Positions 11,198 through 22,063 of a stretch of 64,000 bases of DNA are shown piece after piece. The notes beneath the pieces were generated by a model that was not told the origin of the DNA, made no database searches, and worked only from the letters and a program-made list of their open reading frames with translations. The first letter of the stretch is position 1; each line of letters begins with the position of its first letter. The stretch comes from Dactylis glomerata (lineage: Eukaryota; Streptophyta; Magnoliopsida; Poales; Poaceae). The stretch spans positions 1,741,179 to 1,805,178 of the forward strand of contig QXEO01000222.1 of assembly GCA_007115705.1 (NCBI GenBank), in the 5' to 3' direction. A program made the position numbers and the translations under genes.

Positions 11198-12309
11198 TCA
11201 AGTTCTTGAGAACATCTGGTAAAGAGCCTGACGGGGCTTGTTTTTGTTGAAACATCACCAACTTTCTTTCTGGGGGTAAGTGATAAATGGTCTGGGGTTC
11301 TACTTCAAGGTCGTGGTCATGGACAATTTCGGATTTATTATGCGATGTTTTGGGAATTTTTGTAGTTGCTAGGCTGTGCTATGTGCTGCTATGTTTAAGC
11401 TTGAGGATGGAGCTACTGCTGGATTCCTCACTTTATTATTTGTTAAGACTATGTAATGACTGAATTGTGTTAATTATTTGTGTCATCCTTGACTCTTGTC
11501 CGCATGTAATCCTGCAATCGGTAGTAGTCCTAACTACTCTTATTATTATGAGTAAAAACTGTTTGCTATTAAGACCTATGATTTGTTTGTTGGAGGGTTA
11601 CATTACTGGAGTTGTCTTAATTCAATGCATGATTTGTTTGCTGTTCTTAGGTAGAATTGTTTAGAGCTATTTGTCTTTCGGCATATCTTGAATTTTCTTT
11701 CTCGAGCATTTACCTAATTGTCTCCCATCATGTTATGCATTTCTGGTGCAAAAGACACGTGCGTGGTAGGTAAGTTCATCCAGCCGGACAGTTCTTCTGT
11801 TTTAGTTTGGGGTCTGTAGTAGCCTGTCTGCCTGAGCAATCGAGTCATGTAGTAGCCTGTCTGCCTGAGCAATCTAGTGTATCCTGTCGACTTGGAAATT
11901 CGTTGATTTGACATGCCTCTTCTAATAACCTATTGTGTACCACTACAAGCCGTTGTAGGTTTGGAGGTCTGTGAATTTTGTTCTCTGTGTACGAGCTTCA
12001 GTTATGTGCATGTTCAAAAATATTGCAGATGTAGTGAAACATTCAGCTGCTCTATGTGCTGTTGTTGGGCCATCTCTCTGTGATGTCCTCTTGAGTAGGG
12101 GTGGGTTCTATCAACAAAATCTTTTTTTTTTCACGAACTTCCACGACAAAATGCTAGTTGCCTTAATGCTTACACGGGAGGTCCCATCGACGAAGACTAC
12201 TAAATGCGTTTTCTGCAGCAATTTTTATGGTACAGTAAGAGACTATGATCCAACTACATGCTTTCGCACATTGCGGAAAATTCCCCACCGCAGCAATTTT
12301 TATGGTACA
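11198..12309 (+). other. eIF4A 3' UTR and spacer
   Basis: The 3' UTR probably extends a few hundred bases; the AT-rich sequence is typical of grass 3' ends. A 33-bp unit (gtagtagcctgtctgcctga...) is present almost twice at 11816-11881. Near 12218-12310 the string gcagcaatttttatggtaca occurs twice. No gene was recognised. Confidence 0.5.
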
Positions 12310-13432
12310 TTGTTTTGAGTGGTGGTGTTCGTAAGAATGTCGGCGAGTTGATCACTGGTGATGACGTGGGCGACGGAGATCTTGCATGCCTGGAAGCACT
12401 CGCGGATGAAGTGAAAGCGCACCTCGATGTGCTTACTCTGATTGTGAAACGCCGGATTTTTGCACAGTTAGATGGCTGATTGGTTGTCGATGAGAATGGT
12501 GGTGGAGTTGTAGTTCTTGCAGATCAGATCCTCCAGCAGCCAGTAAAGCCGCATTCCTTGGCATGCCGTCGCCGTCGCAGCAACGTAGTTAGCGTTACAT
12601 GAGGAGAGTGCCACAATCTTTGTTTCTGAGATTGCCAGGTGATAGGACTGCCACCCAACATGACAAGGACGCCGAAAGTGCTCTTCCGATCCTCCATGTC
12701 TCTGGCCATGTCCGAATCCTTGTAGCCAATGAGGTCCTCATCTCCTTTCTGAGTGAATCGGCACCCGTAGCCAATTGTGCCTGCGATGTAGCACAACAAG
12801 TGTTTGACGGCGGTGAGGTGGTCGGTTTGTGCGCGCTTCCATGAATCGGCTCAGCTAGCCGACGACGAATGAAATGTCGGGGCCAGGGCGGGTGTGCACC
12901 ATGTAGCGCAAGCACACGGCCACGCTTCCATAGAACATGGCATATGTCGTAGGTGCCTTGATGTCCTTGCTGAGCTTGAGATGAGGCTCCATCGGCACAT
13001 GTGCAGGTTTGCACTCCGCCATGCCAACTTTCTGGAGCGGCTTCCCCGCATACGCGCCCTGAGACAAAGTGATGCCGCTCGCGTTCTGGTTCACCTTGAT
13101 CCCCAGTTAGGACCGAAGAAGGCCAAGATGGCTCACGCGAAATTTCTCCATAATCTCCTACTTAAACCATCCAAGTTGTTCCCTGTCCGTGCCGGTGACA
13201 ATTAGATCATCCACATACACCCCAAGCAAAACACGCGAGCTCTCCATGCCATGTGTGTATATGGCGTGCTCTGAAGGGCTGCTTGTGAATCCCAAATCCT
13301 TGAGCATGACGTCTAAGTTTGGTGTTACAGGAGCGAGGGGCTTGGCAAAGACCATAGAGGGCCTTGTGGAGGTGGTAAACATTGCATTCCTTGCTGTCGT
13401 GCGTGAGCCCCCAAAATTGGGCAATGTAGACC
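12310..13432 (-). pseudogene. Copia element fragment: reverse transcriptase and RNase H (3' half)
   Basis: Minus-strand reading in shifting frames shows Copia RT and RNase H landmarks: HKALYGLCQAPRS, VLLGVYVDDLIVTG (YVDD catalytic motif), HLLCYIAGTIGYG, YKDSDMARDMEDRKSTFGV and SPITWQSQKQ. Several frameshifts and stops make it non-functional. It joins to the 5' half at 23412-24760 across two later insertions: a poly(T) run at 13433-13440 marks the tail of the inserted LINE. Confidence 0.85.
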
Positions 13433-13488
13433 TTTTTTTTCTCTTCGAAATAGAGCATCCCAGCCTCTGCATCAATCAATGCATACGG
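13433..13488 (-). mobile_element. LINE 3' tail (left part of a split LINE)
   Basis: On the minus strand this reads as the end of a grass LINE 3' UTR (gcattgattgatgcagaggc) followed by an 8-base A tail, seen as T 13433-13440. The adjoining gtagacc at 13426-13432 recurs at 23412-23418, so it is the probable target duplication. The rest of the LINE lies at 22398-23411. Confidence 0.75.
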
Positions 13489-13823
13489 TGATGAGGGGTT
13501 AACTCGACAAATGTCCTAGATGAAGGACTTAGGATCGGGGAGATAGGGCGTCGGATGAACTCGAAGGTAAACTCAGTCAAACAAGCTGGCTATGAAAGTA
13601 AACGTGGGTGTAGAACCTGGCTTGCTTTCAATCTGTCCCACACCGTCCTCTCATGGCCCCTTTATATAGGTGGCCAGGTCTCAAGGATCGGGTGGGATCC
13701 GATACAGATTACAATGTCGAAATACGACATAAACTCGTATTTTGACTAGTATTACAATTGGGCCTATCGTAACGGGCCTCAGGGGTGCTCAACTAACGGG
13801 CTCTATTATCTATACCCTTGTCA
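13489..13823 (-). repeat. Gypsy 3' LTR
   Basis: 335 bp, TG...CA ends. On the minus strand it starts TGACAAGGGTATAGATAATA and ends CCCCTCATCA. A tatata motif lies at about 13663-13670. It is near-identical to 22064-22397. Confidence 0.93.
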
Positions 13824-14832
13824 GTAGCCCCCGAGATTCTACCCAAATTGTAGATTCAGGTTGAATCTCAGATCTTCAATTCTTCGACTTGATCAATTCT
13901 TCGACTTCTTCATACCTTTAAATCTTCGACTCGGTCTTATCGACTTATTCTCATTATAATACTTTGCTAGGGGTTTTGATGAACAAGCCTGATAACTCTG
14001 ACGGATCAAGAGGTCAGTTAACTGCCGGAACAGACACTTGCCACCTACTTCAAATTCAATCCCCTTGGACTAGAATTCGGGAAACCGGTCAAACCCACTC
14101 TTTTGCCGCATTTAGGACTTACAAAGAATGAATCCCAGTGGTTCTCAGGGTACCCAGTGCGTCCACCAGGATTTTTCTTTGCGTCGTAGACACAGATACA
14201 TACCAGCAGAGCGCATCCATGTGCGTATACCGGGCCACACAGGACGGATCCTGGGGTCTTACCTTCGTGATATATTTCAACCACGACATTCAAGTTTTGT
14301 CGCGATGACGCAACTCGAGAATTATATTTCGCAGCCTTGTTTGACTGAATCAATATACGCATCTTTTCGAGTTATCCTTAACTTTTGGTGAATACCTCCC
14401 GATGGGAGTAATCAATGTTTTGCTGACGATGTAGCTGTAGTTCCTTTGCTATTCCCTTTTTGTCGACTTATTTCTATCGGGTGCGCGACAGCGCTCCTGA
14501 TGGGAGTAGCCCCCGAGGCTATAGCCAAAATTTTCGGGTATAGGCTCAAGAGAATATTTAATTTTGCTCCATGCACTTCTTCTTGTATCATTTACTGATT
14601 TTTCTCACTTTTTGAATGGATTTTCCTTCTGTGTTCGTTGCAAGCCCCCGAGTCGAAGACGAGGGAAGCCTGTTTGTTTTGACAGGATCTTGTGTTCCCT
14701 CTGATCCTTTTTTGCTTCTTCTCTCTCTTTTATACGTACCTGTTTTCTTGATACTGTAACTCCTCTGTGCTATTTGCACTGTAAAAGATCCAGAATTTTA
14801 CTTTGGGCCTTGCCACTTCAGGGGCCCATTAG

Positions 14833-14848
14833 CACGTGCTTATAAATA
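14833..14848 (+). promoter_or_regulatory. G-box and TATA box upstream of the antisense gene
   Basis: CACGTG at 14833-14838 is immediately followed by TATAAATA at 14841-14848, about 100 bases before the ATG at 14951. The spacing suits a start of transcription near 14870-14880. This is a promoter candidate inside the retrotransposon, on the strand opposite gag-pol. Confidence 0.6.
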
Positions 14849-14950
14849 AAGCACCTTTGACCAGGGTGAAAACCCTAATTCCTCCATCTTCCTTTGCCGC
14901 ATCATCTTCTCATCCCATCTAGGGGTTTACACCTCTGACGCTTGTCCCCC

Positions 14951-15514
14951 ATGGCCGATGCGAGTGATTCTCGGTTGAACATCGACGCCCCGGTGGTGAA
15001 GCGGGGTCGCGGCCGCCCGCGCGGTAGTAAAAATAAAACTACTATTGCAGCCATGGGGGCATCATCCTCTGCTCGTGTGAAGCGACGCCCCGACCGTCCG
15101 GCTGGGAGCAAAAATAAGCCCAAGGTGCCCTCTGCCATACCAGGTCCAAGCGCTCCTTCCCCTGGTGCTTCTTCTTCGTCGCCCAGGATCTACTCTTTCT
15201 TTTGTATCTGTAACGCGCAGTGCCGCGAGATTCAACGCCTGCCATCAAAATTCACGAATTTCATGGATGGGCGGGAACTGCGCGAAGCAGTTCTCCGCGA
15301 ACACTCTGGTGGAGGAACTCCATATGAAGTGGAGGTGTGGTACGACGGCGCCGACGAACAGTTCTTCAAGGGCGGCTGGTCTCGATTTGCGGAGGACCAT
15401 GACCTCCATCAGGGGTTCTTCATGACCTTTGATTATCATGTTGGCACATCAAAGTTCGACGTGAGAATCTATGACTGCACCCAGTGCCAGAAGGAGTATA
15501 AAGCCGAAGCGTAG
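14951..15514 (+). CDS. Antisense retrotransposon ORF: AT-hook plus B3-like DNA-binding protein
   Basis: An uninterrupted frame of 187 residues on the strand opposite gag-pol, between integrase and the 3' LTR. The start at ccATGGcc (14951) has a good context. Residues 17-29 (KRGRGRPRGSKNK) form an AT-hook with the GRP core, and residues 44-56 (KRRPDRPAGSKNK) form a second, altered hook. A Ser/Pro-rich linker follows. The C-terminal 100 residues resemble a plant B3 domain: LPSKFTNFMDG, VEVWYDG, FFKGGWSRFAEDHDLHQGFF and SKFDVRIYD. By family knowledge both modules bind DNA in the nucleus; a role in controlling or targeting the element, or in host gene control, is inference. Frame and start are clear; the B3 call was made by eye. 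Confidence 0.75.
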   Translation: MADASDSRLNIDAPVVKRGRGRPRGSKNKTTIAAMGASSSARVKRRPDRPAGSKNKPKVPSAIPGPSAPSPGASSSSPRIYSFFCICNAQCREIQRLPSKFTNFMDGRELREAVLREHSGGGTPYEVEVWYDGADEQFFKGGWSRFAEDHDLHQGFFMTFDYHVGTSKFDVRIYDCTQCQKEYKAEA

Positions 15515-15893
15515 TTTCGCTAGGTTTCTTTGTTATGTACTCGACCTGTTTCTTCGTCGTGCTTATTTGTAACGAACAATCGTATTAGAATTATGTGTTT
15601 TACCATGAGAACAAATCATGGTTCCGAGGTATGCATTTTAATATTTTATCGGGTTGCTTTGAACCGTTTATTATGCTGCCGAAATATTGGGTTGAAATCA
15701 ACCTTAGAGTATGTCGCAGATAATCACAAAACTTGTCAATATTATTTCGTACGACTCTAGGGTCCTAGCCCCCGAGTGTAAAGTAAAATATTTACACATA
15801 TTGTCGATCTGACCCAATGAACCCGACCTATGGCCTCATGTTCTGGATTTAGAGGGTCATAACTCGAAAAACTCCTTAGTCGCCTTATTTCGC

Positions 15894-16494
15894 CTATGCG
15901 TAGAACCAACGTAGCTGCTCTGCATTCCACGGGTTACTCTCGTGTTGCCCCGTTTTCTTGTCTTGTAGTCGATAAGCTCCTCCTGGTATCACTTCTGTCA
16001 CGATGTAAGGTCCCACCCATGGGGACTCGAGTTTTCCATGGCCATCTTGCTTGAGTCGTAGAACTAGATCTCCTACCACGAAAGATCGTGGACGAACTCG
16101 ACTGCTGTGGTAAATTCGCAAGTTTTACTGATACTGAGTAGCTCTGGCGAGCGCTACATCTCTTGCCTCATCGAGTGCGTCGACATCATCCTGCAGTGCT
16201 TCTGTGGAAGTTGCCCCGTCGTATGCTGTGATCCTTGGAGCTTCATGAGTTATTTCAACTGGAAGCACAGCTTCTGCGCCATAGGACCAGGAAAAAGGGT
16301 GTTTCTTGAGTAGCTACGTTGGGTGTAGTTCGTAGACTCCAGAGTACGGAGGGTAGCTCATCTACCCAAGCGTGCTTGGCTTTTTCAAGGGGTGCCAACA
16401 GCCGTTTCTTTATCCCGTTGCATATTAAGCCATTGACTTTTTCGACTTGCCCGTTTGTCTTCGGATGTGCTACAGATGCAAATTTCAGTTTGAT
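15894..16494 (-). pseudogene. Gypsy integrase C-terminal part
   Basis: Continues the integrase reading frame after a stop at 16495-16497. Landmarks are FASVAHPKTNGQVEKVNG (third catalytic residue, E), YGAEAVLPVEITHEAP, then RSFVVGDLVLRLKQDG and GKLESPWVGPYIV, ending WFYA at 15894. There is at least one frameshift near 16285 and a further stop near 16121. The last segment is the GPY/F-type module typical of Ty3/Gypsy integrase. Confidence 0.8.
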
Positions 16495-17997
16495 TCACAA
16501 TCCTTCGCAATAGTCCTTGAACTCCTTTGACGTGAAATTCGTACCATTGTCTGTGATTATGCTGTGTGGTACTCCGAAGCGAAAGACTTTAGACTTGATG
16601 AAATTAATTGCGGCTTTAGAATCTTGGGTTGTCACTGGGGCTGCTTCTACCCACTTGGTGAATTTGTCGACTGCTGCCAGCATATAAACGTGCCCTCCTG
16701 GCCAAGACTTGTGTAATTTTCCTACTATGTCGAGACCCCATTGGGCAAAGGGCCAGGATAATGGTATTGGTTGTAACTCTGCTGCTGGCGCATGTGGCCA
16801 AGATGCGAACCTTTGACATGCTTCACACTTTCGAACTATATCTTTTGCGTCTTTGATGGCTGTTAACCAATAGAATCCTGCTCGAAAGGCTTTGGCTGCG
16901 ATAGCTCTGCTACTCGCGTGATGTCCACATACTCCTGCATGAATATCCTTTAAGATTTCTTGTCCTTCTTGAGGAGTGACGCATCGTTGCAGGACGCCCG
17001 ATATACTTTTCTTATATAACTTTCCTTGTAATATGATGAAAGCCTTGGATCGTCGTATTATTCTTTTTGCTTCTACCGTGTCTTTGGGTAGTGTTTTGTT
17101 TATCATGTATGCCAGATATGGCTGCATCCAAGTTTCTTCTATCATCATGACTTCGTCTGGTTCTGCTGTACTTGTTTTTCCAGCCCCCGAGCCTATCATT
17201 TGCCCCTCCGTAGTCGAGGTTTTGCTGTTCTTTATTGATCGCTCTATGATTTCCTCCCAGAAGACTCCTTGTGGTACGGGTAAGCATTGGGACCCGATGT
17301 TTGCTAAATTGTCGGCTTCCTCATTGCTGGCTCTGCTGACGTGCGAAACTTCGCATCCATCGAATGTTCCTTTGAGATAGTAGTATAAGTTTCTGTATGC
17401 TATCATGTTATCGCTGATGGCGTCGCATTTGTTCATTACTTGTTGAACGACGAGGTTCGAGTCTCCAAATATTTTAAGTCGAGTTGCTCCACAAGCTTTT
17501 GCCATTTTCATTCCGTGGAGCAGCGCCTCGTATTCGGCTTCATTGTTAGAAGCTTGGGAAAAACTCATCCGTAACACATATTTCAGTCTGTCGCCTTGTG
17601 GTGAAATCAGGACTACGCCTGTTCCTGCGCCTTGGATTCTTTTTGAGCCGTCGAAATACATCGTCCAAACACTCGATAAATCTGGAGGACCTGTACTTTG
17701 TAACTCCAGCCACTCTGCTGTGAAATCTGACAAAATTTGTTACTTGATTGCCTTTCGCTTTTCGTACGTGATGTCCAGGGGTGATAATTCAATTTCCCAT
17801 AAAGAGACACGTCCTGTTGCCGAAGGGTTGTTCAATATATTGGAGAGTGATGCTTCATTGACCACTATAATTGGGTGCACCGCAAAGTATTGCCGTAGTT
17901 TCCGAGCTGTTGTGAAAACACTGTATGCGAGCTTTTGGTAGTGCGGGTACCTTTGCTTTGTTGGAGAGAGTACCTCACTGATGAAATAGACTGGCCT
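16495..17997 (-). pseudogene. Gypsy RNase H and integrase core
   Basis: The reading frame 16495-17733 shows an RNase H module (MYFDGSKRIQGAGTGVVLIS, NNEAEYEALLHGM, GDSNLVVQQV). The integrase zinc-binding region follows (HHASSRAIAAKAF to CEACQRFA), then the catalytic core with the first two acidic residues in WGLDIVG and ITDNGTNF. Upstream, 17734-17997 holds the RT-linked RNase H in another stretch (RPVYFISEVL, LRQYFAVHPI). Stops at 17998-18000, about 17740 and 16495 break the chain. RNase H directly before integrase in addition to the RT-linked one is a Tat-lineage trait. Confidence 0.85.
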
Positions 17998-18000
17998 CTA

Positions 18001-19107
18001 AACGCCGTGAGCTTTTCCTTCTTCACTTCTTTCGACTACTAGTGCTGTACTTATCACTTGATGTGTTGCTGCAATGTATAATAGTAGTGGTTCTTTTTCC
18101 TTTGGTGCGACCAACACCGGAGGTGTGGAGAGCACTTTTTTCAACTGCGCGAAGGCTACGTCCGCTTCTTCCGTCCACTCGAATTTATCATCTGATTTTT
18201 TCATGAGCGCGTAGAAAGGTAGTGCTTTCTCTCCTAGTCGAGCCACAAATCGACTTAGCGCCGCGACGCGTCCTGCAAGTTTCTGTACGTCGTGTAGCTT
18301 TGTTGGTTTTCCCATTGTTAATATTGCTTGAATCTTTTCTGGGTTTGCCTCTATTCCTCTTGCTGATACTAGGAACCCCAAAAGTTGCCCTGCTGATACA
18401 CCGAAGGAGCATTTTGTCGGGTTGAGCTTGAGCGTATACTTGTTCAGGTTGTCGAAGTTTTCCGCTAGGTCGCTGATAAGAGACTCTTCCTTTCTCATGG
18501 TGATGACTACGTCGTCAATGTAAACTTGGATATTTCGTCCTATTTGACTTCCGAGACAATTTTGCATCATCCGCTGGTAGGTTGCCTCTGCGTTTTTCAG
18601 GCCGAAAGGCATGACCTGATAGCAGAACAAGCTGTATGGTGTAATGAAGGCTGTCTTTTCTTCGTCCTCCTTTTTTAATTTGATCTGATTGTAACCAGAG
18701 TATGCATCTAGGAAAGAAAGCCTTTTGCACCCCACTGTTGAGTCGATTATTTGATCAATGCGCGGTAAGGGGAAGGGATCTTTTGGGCAGTGCTTGTTGA
18801 GGGATGTGTAGTCGACACATACTCTTTGTACGTCTGTGTTTTTCTTGGGGACTATAACTGGATTAGATACCCAAGTCGACGTTTTGATCTCTCAGATGAA
18901 CCCTGCGTTTTCCAGTCTGTGTAGCTCTGACACTATGGTTTTCCTCTTGGGTTCATCAAATCGTCGTAGTGGTTGCTTCACTGGCTTTGCTTTAGGATCC
19001 ACGTTTAGTGCGTGCTCGACGAGTTTCCTGGGAACACCTGGCATATCTGAAGGACACCAGGCGAAGATTTCCCAGCGCTCACGGAGGAACTCGACGAGCG
19101 CGCTTTC
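18001..19107 (-). pseudogene. Gypsy reverse transcriptase
   Basis: Clear Ty3/Gypsy RT: VCVDYTSLNKHCPKDPFPLP, LSFLDAYSGYNQIKL, YQVMPFGLKNAEATYQRMM, VYIDDVV (catalytic YIDD, about 18507-18527) and LNPTKCSFGVSAGQLLGF. An in-frame TGA at 18892-18894 interrupts the N-terminal part and a TAG at 17998-18000 ends it. The open part (17998-18735) is 245 residues. Not functional as it stands. Confidence 0.9.
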
Positions 19108-19899
19108 CTATGCGAGGTCCAAATTTACCGCTATGGAGGTAGTCTTGTTTGGGTCCGTTGGGTGGACCTGTATTTTCTTCGAGTCTTGAGTTGCATCGAA
19201 AGCCTGATCTGGCAGGGATCGCCCGACGTCGGGTAGCACGTTGTGGTCAGTTTCGCCTTTTAGCCTTGCGTACTCTGCTGTCATGCCGAAGGTTTGCGCC
19301 AACCTATTAAATTCTTTGTCACAGGTGTTGGATACTTCAAAGATTCCTTGTACCATGATCGTTTCTTTGGGTTCTGGTATCTTGAGTGTGAGATATGCAT
19401 AGTGAGGTACTGCCATGAATTTTGTAAATGCTGGACGTCCCAGGATTGCGTGGTATTGTGAGGGCCAGTCCATGACTTCAAACTCCAGCTTTTCTCTGCG
19501 ATAATTGCTGCTGTCGCCGAAACAGACGTCGAGTTCTATTTTGCCCAAAGGATAATTTGCGGCTCCTGATACTATTCCATGGAAATAACAATCTGTTGGC
19601 TTTAAATTTTCCAATGATATGCACATTGCTTTCAACATTCTGGCGTATATTAGGTTTATACCACTTCCTGCATCCATGAATACTCTTCCGACATCATATC
19701 CTCCTATTTGAGCTTTGAGAACCATTGGTGAGTGACCTGGTTTGGGGACTTTCCTTGGATGGTCTGCTCTGCTGAACCTAACTGGTTGATCGGACCACTT
19801 TAGATACTCCGTAGTAGCTAGTGGTGATGTTATTGCCAGGTTGACTTGTCTTGATATGCTCTTCCTTTCTTTCTTCGACTTTGGTACTGGTTGGATCAT
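19108..19899 (-). pseudogene. Gypsy aspartic protease region
   Basis: 263 open residues ending at a TAG (19108-19110). The retropepsin active site appears as VFMDAGSGINLIY, followed by FEVMDWPSQYHAILGRPAF, the usual second landmark (ILGRP). The protease cuts the polyprotein. The region itself is intact but is cut off from RT by the stop. Confidence 0.8.
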
Positions 19900-19989
19900 T
19901 GCTGATATATATACTTTTGACTCCAGCAGTTTTGCGAGTCGCTGTATTTGATATCCTTGATTTATACTTTTTCCTCCCTGCCGTGCCCC

Positions 19990-22050
19990 TTAGCTTGAAT
20001 CCATGGCGTTTTGCAACCTTAGGAAAGTTCTGCAATCCTTCATCTGGTGGTTGGACACTCTCTTCCCGTCTAGGTAAGCATAATGGATGCGACAAGGACC
20101 ATATAACATATCTTCTGCCGAAGGACCCGAGTACCTTAGCTTCTCCTTTCCCCTGCTGTCTCTCGTAGGAAATTCAATGTTTTCATAGCCTTCTTCATTC
20201 CTTTCGTCATATCCTGCGGCTATCTGATTTCTCCTTCCGTGGTTGTCGCCATTGCGGTATCTTCGCCTTTGCCTGCTTGTTTTGTCGACTTCCGGTGATT
20301 GACCCCTTTTGTTATTGTACGCGTCTTCTCCATCGGCGAATCTGTTGGCTGTTTCCATTAGCTCTGATACTGTTTTTGGCCTTGCTCTTCCTATCTCTTC
20401 CACTAGGTCTGTACGACGAAGGCCGCTCGAAAAAGCATCTATCGCTCTTTCGTCGGAGACGTCTTCTGCTGAGTTTTTTATTACACTCCAGCGTTGTATA
20501 TAAGAGCGTAGTGTTTCGCCTTTCTGCTGTACGCATGACTTAACTTCTTCTAGCGATGCTGGGCGCTTGTATGTTGAGCGAAAGTTTCTCGCGAATTGAC
20601 TCTCTAATTCTCCCCAACTTCCAATAGAATCGTTGGGTAGGGTATTTAACCAGGACCGTGCTGCGCCGGTGAGGTGTAACTGCAAACTTTGCATGGCTGT
20701 TGCTCTTGTTCCTCCTAGTATCTGTACTGCTTGCAGGTAATTTGACAACCATAGGGTTGGCTCTTGCGATCCATCATACTTCTCTTGGTCATGCGGCAAC
20801 TTAAAACCTTTGGGTACCCGCGTTTTGCGAACCCTTCGGGTAAAGCATAGCGCGCCCATCTCTTTTTCGTCGTCCTTGTAGTTTTCTTCCCTCCACGCGT
20901 AACGTGAGTTATTTACCCTTGCTTGTGCTATTATGTTCCTTGCATCCTCCTTCATCTTTTGGCTTTTCTCGTCTTCTGAGGACTCGTTAGTTTCATTCTG
21001 CGAAGACTTGTGCTTGACCTCTTCCTTTTTCCTTTTACTGCGATGAGTCGACTTTTTCTCTGAAAAATTTCCTTTTAGCTTTTCTTCGACTAGCCCAAGG
21101 CTCCGTATCGCGGCTTGATGCATTTGTTCCCGTGGGTCACCAGGTTTTGGTTGCGTGGTTAGTAGATATGCCTGTGCTGCTATCAATGCTGCTTCTGGTG
21201 TTTCTTGCACGAATTCTTCCTCCTCCTCTGGTTGGTTCGCGCTTGGGCTCCTCGTATGGCTTTCTTCTACTACACGTGTTGTTGTACTTCTATTGTGCTT
21301 CGGGTCTTTGTGCCTCTCCATGCTGCTTTCTGATGCGTCACTGTACTCATCCCAGTGTTCTTCGCTTGACATACTATCGTTACCTCGGCTTCTCATGAAC
21401 ATATCTTTTTCCTCCCTTAACTTTTTCCTGCGCTGGTGTAGCGCGTATTGGTACCCCATTAAAACTTCTCTTCTTGAATCTGTGGGTACATCAGTCCCGC
21501 AGTTAACAGCTGTCATGATCGTTCTCCACTCTCCAGCTGAAACATGCACTTTCTCCTTCTCTTTCTTGCCATTGCTCCTTAATTTGTCGACTAGCATGTC
21601 GACCTCCTTGTTGCCAGTGTGATTGTTTTCTTCTTCTGCTGCCTCTGTGATTATAACGCATAGTTGGTGTACGCTCTTGGAGACACCGCTGCTTCTGCTA
21701 GCGATATCCCTTGACTTGTCCACTGCTTCTTCCACCATGGTCTCTTGCTCGATTTCGTCGGGTTCCTCTAATTTTCCCTGCAGATTTTCTGTTGCTGCTA
21801 AGCTGACTGGCGAGTTTGCCTCGCTAGAAGTGCCTACGGATGATCCAGATGCTGTCATCCTCTCTGTTTTGCCCACCGACGGAACTGATTTTGTCAAATC
21901 CGAAAGGCGAGTTGTACCCGAAGGTCTGATGTAGAAGCTTAGACTTCCGAATGTCAGTTCTACTTCTTGATTTTCGTCAACTTCTGGATTGCTATTGGCT
22001 AAAAGTGAAAAAGCCGTCGAATTCATGATTCCAACGCCCAGAGTCCCCAT
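19990..22050 (-). CDS. Gypsy Gag polyprotein
   Basis: An open frame of about 686 residues from ATG at 22050; the frame extends a few codons further into the primer-binding site without an ATG. The N-terminal half is hydrophilic and acidic/Ser-rich with predicted-disorder character. The retrotransposon gag domain is near residues 430-590 (LWLSNYLQAVQILGG, ARSWLNTLPNDSIGSWGELE, QKGETLRSYIQRW). The C-terminal part is basic (RQRRRYRNGDNHGRRNQ), probably nucleic-acid binding. A CCHC knuckle was not seen. Gag would form the particle. It is undamaged, in contrast to pol. Confidence 0.85.
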   Translation of the reverse strand: MGTLGVGIMNSTAFSLLANSNPEVDENQEVELTFGSLSFYIRPSGTTRLSDLTKSVPSVGKTERMTASGSSVGTSSEANSPVSLAATENLQGKLEEPDEIEQETMVEEAVDKSRDIASRSSGVSKSVHQLCVIITEAAEEENNHTGNKEVDMLVDKLRSNGKKEKEKVHVSAGEWRTIMTAVNCGTDVPTDSRREVLMGYQYALHQRRKKLREEKDMFMRSRGNDSMSSEEHWDEYSDASESSMERHKDPKHNRSTTTRVVEESHTRSPSANQPEEEEEFVQETPEAALIAAQAYLLTTQPKPGDPREQMHQAAIRSLGLVEEKLKGNFSEKKSTHRSKRKKEEVKHKSSQNETNESSEDEKSQKMKEDARNIIAQARVNNSRYAWREENYKDDEKEMGALCFTRRVRKTRVPKGFKLPHDQEKYDGSQEPTLWLSNYLQAVQILGGTRATAMQSLQLHLTGAARSWLNTLPNDSIGSWGELESQFARNFRSTYKRPASLEEVKSCVQQKGETLRSYIQRWSVIKNSAEDVSDERAIDAFSSGLRRTDLVEEIGRARPKTVSELMETANRFADGEDAYNNKRGQSPEVDKTSRQRRRYRNGDNHGRRNQIAAGYDERNEEGYENIEFPTRDSRGKEKLRYSGPSAEDMLYGPCRIHYAYLDGKRVSNHQMKDCRTFLRLQNAMDSS

Positions 22051-22061
22051 GGTCGGTGCCA
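22045..22061 (-). other. Gypsy primer-binding site
   Basis: Two bases inside the 5' LTR (minus strand), the sequence TGGCACCGACCATGGGG begins with the TGG expected where a tRNA CCA end pairs. The tRNA was not identified. It overlaps the gag start codon. Confidence 0.6.
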
Positions 22062-22063
22062 AT

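Noticed and set aside
13165..13480. Copia RT beginning at a Met codon near 13479
   Set aside because: The first residues before KKVY are LINE 3' UTR plus its A tail, so this is not a real Copia start.
14942..14950. Upstream start of the antisense gene at 14942
   Set aside because: That codon is TTG; the first ATG in frame is at 14951.
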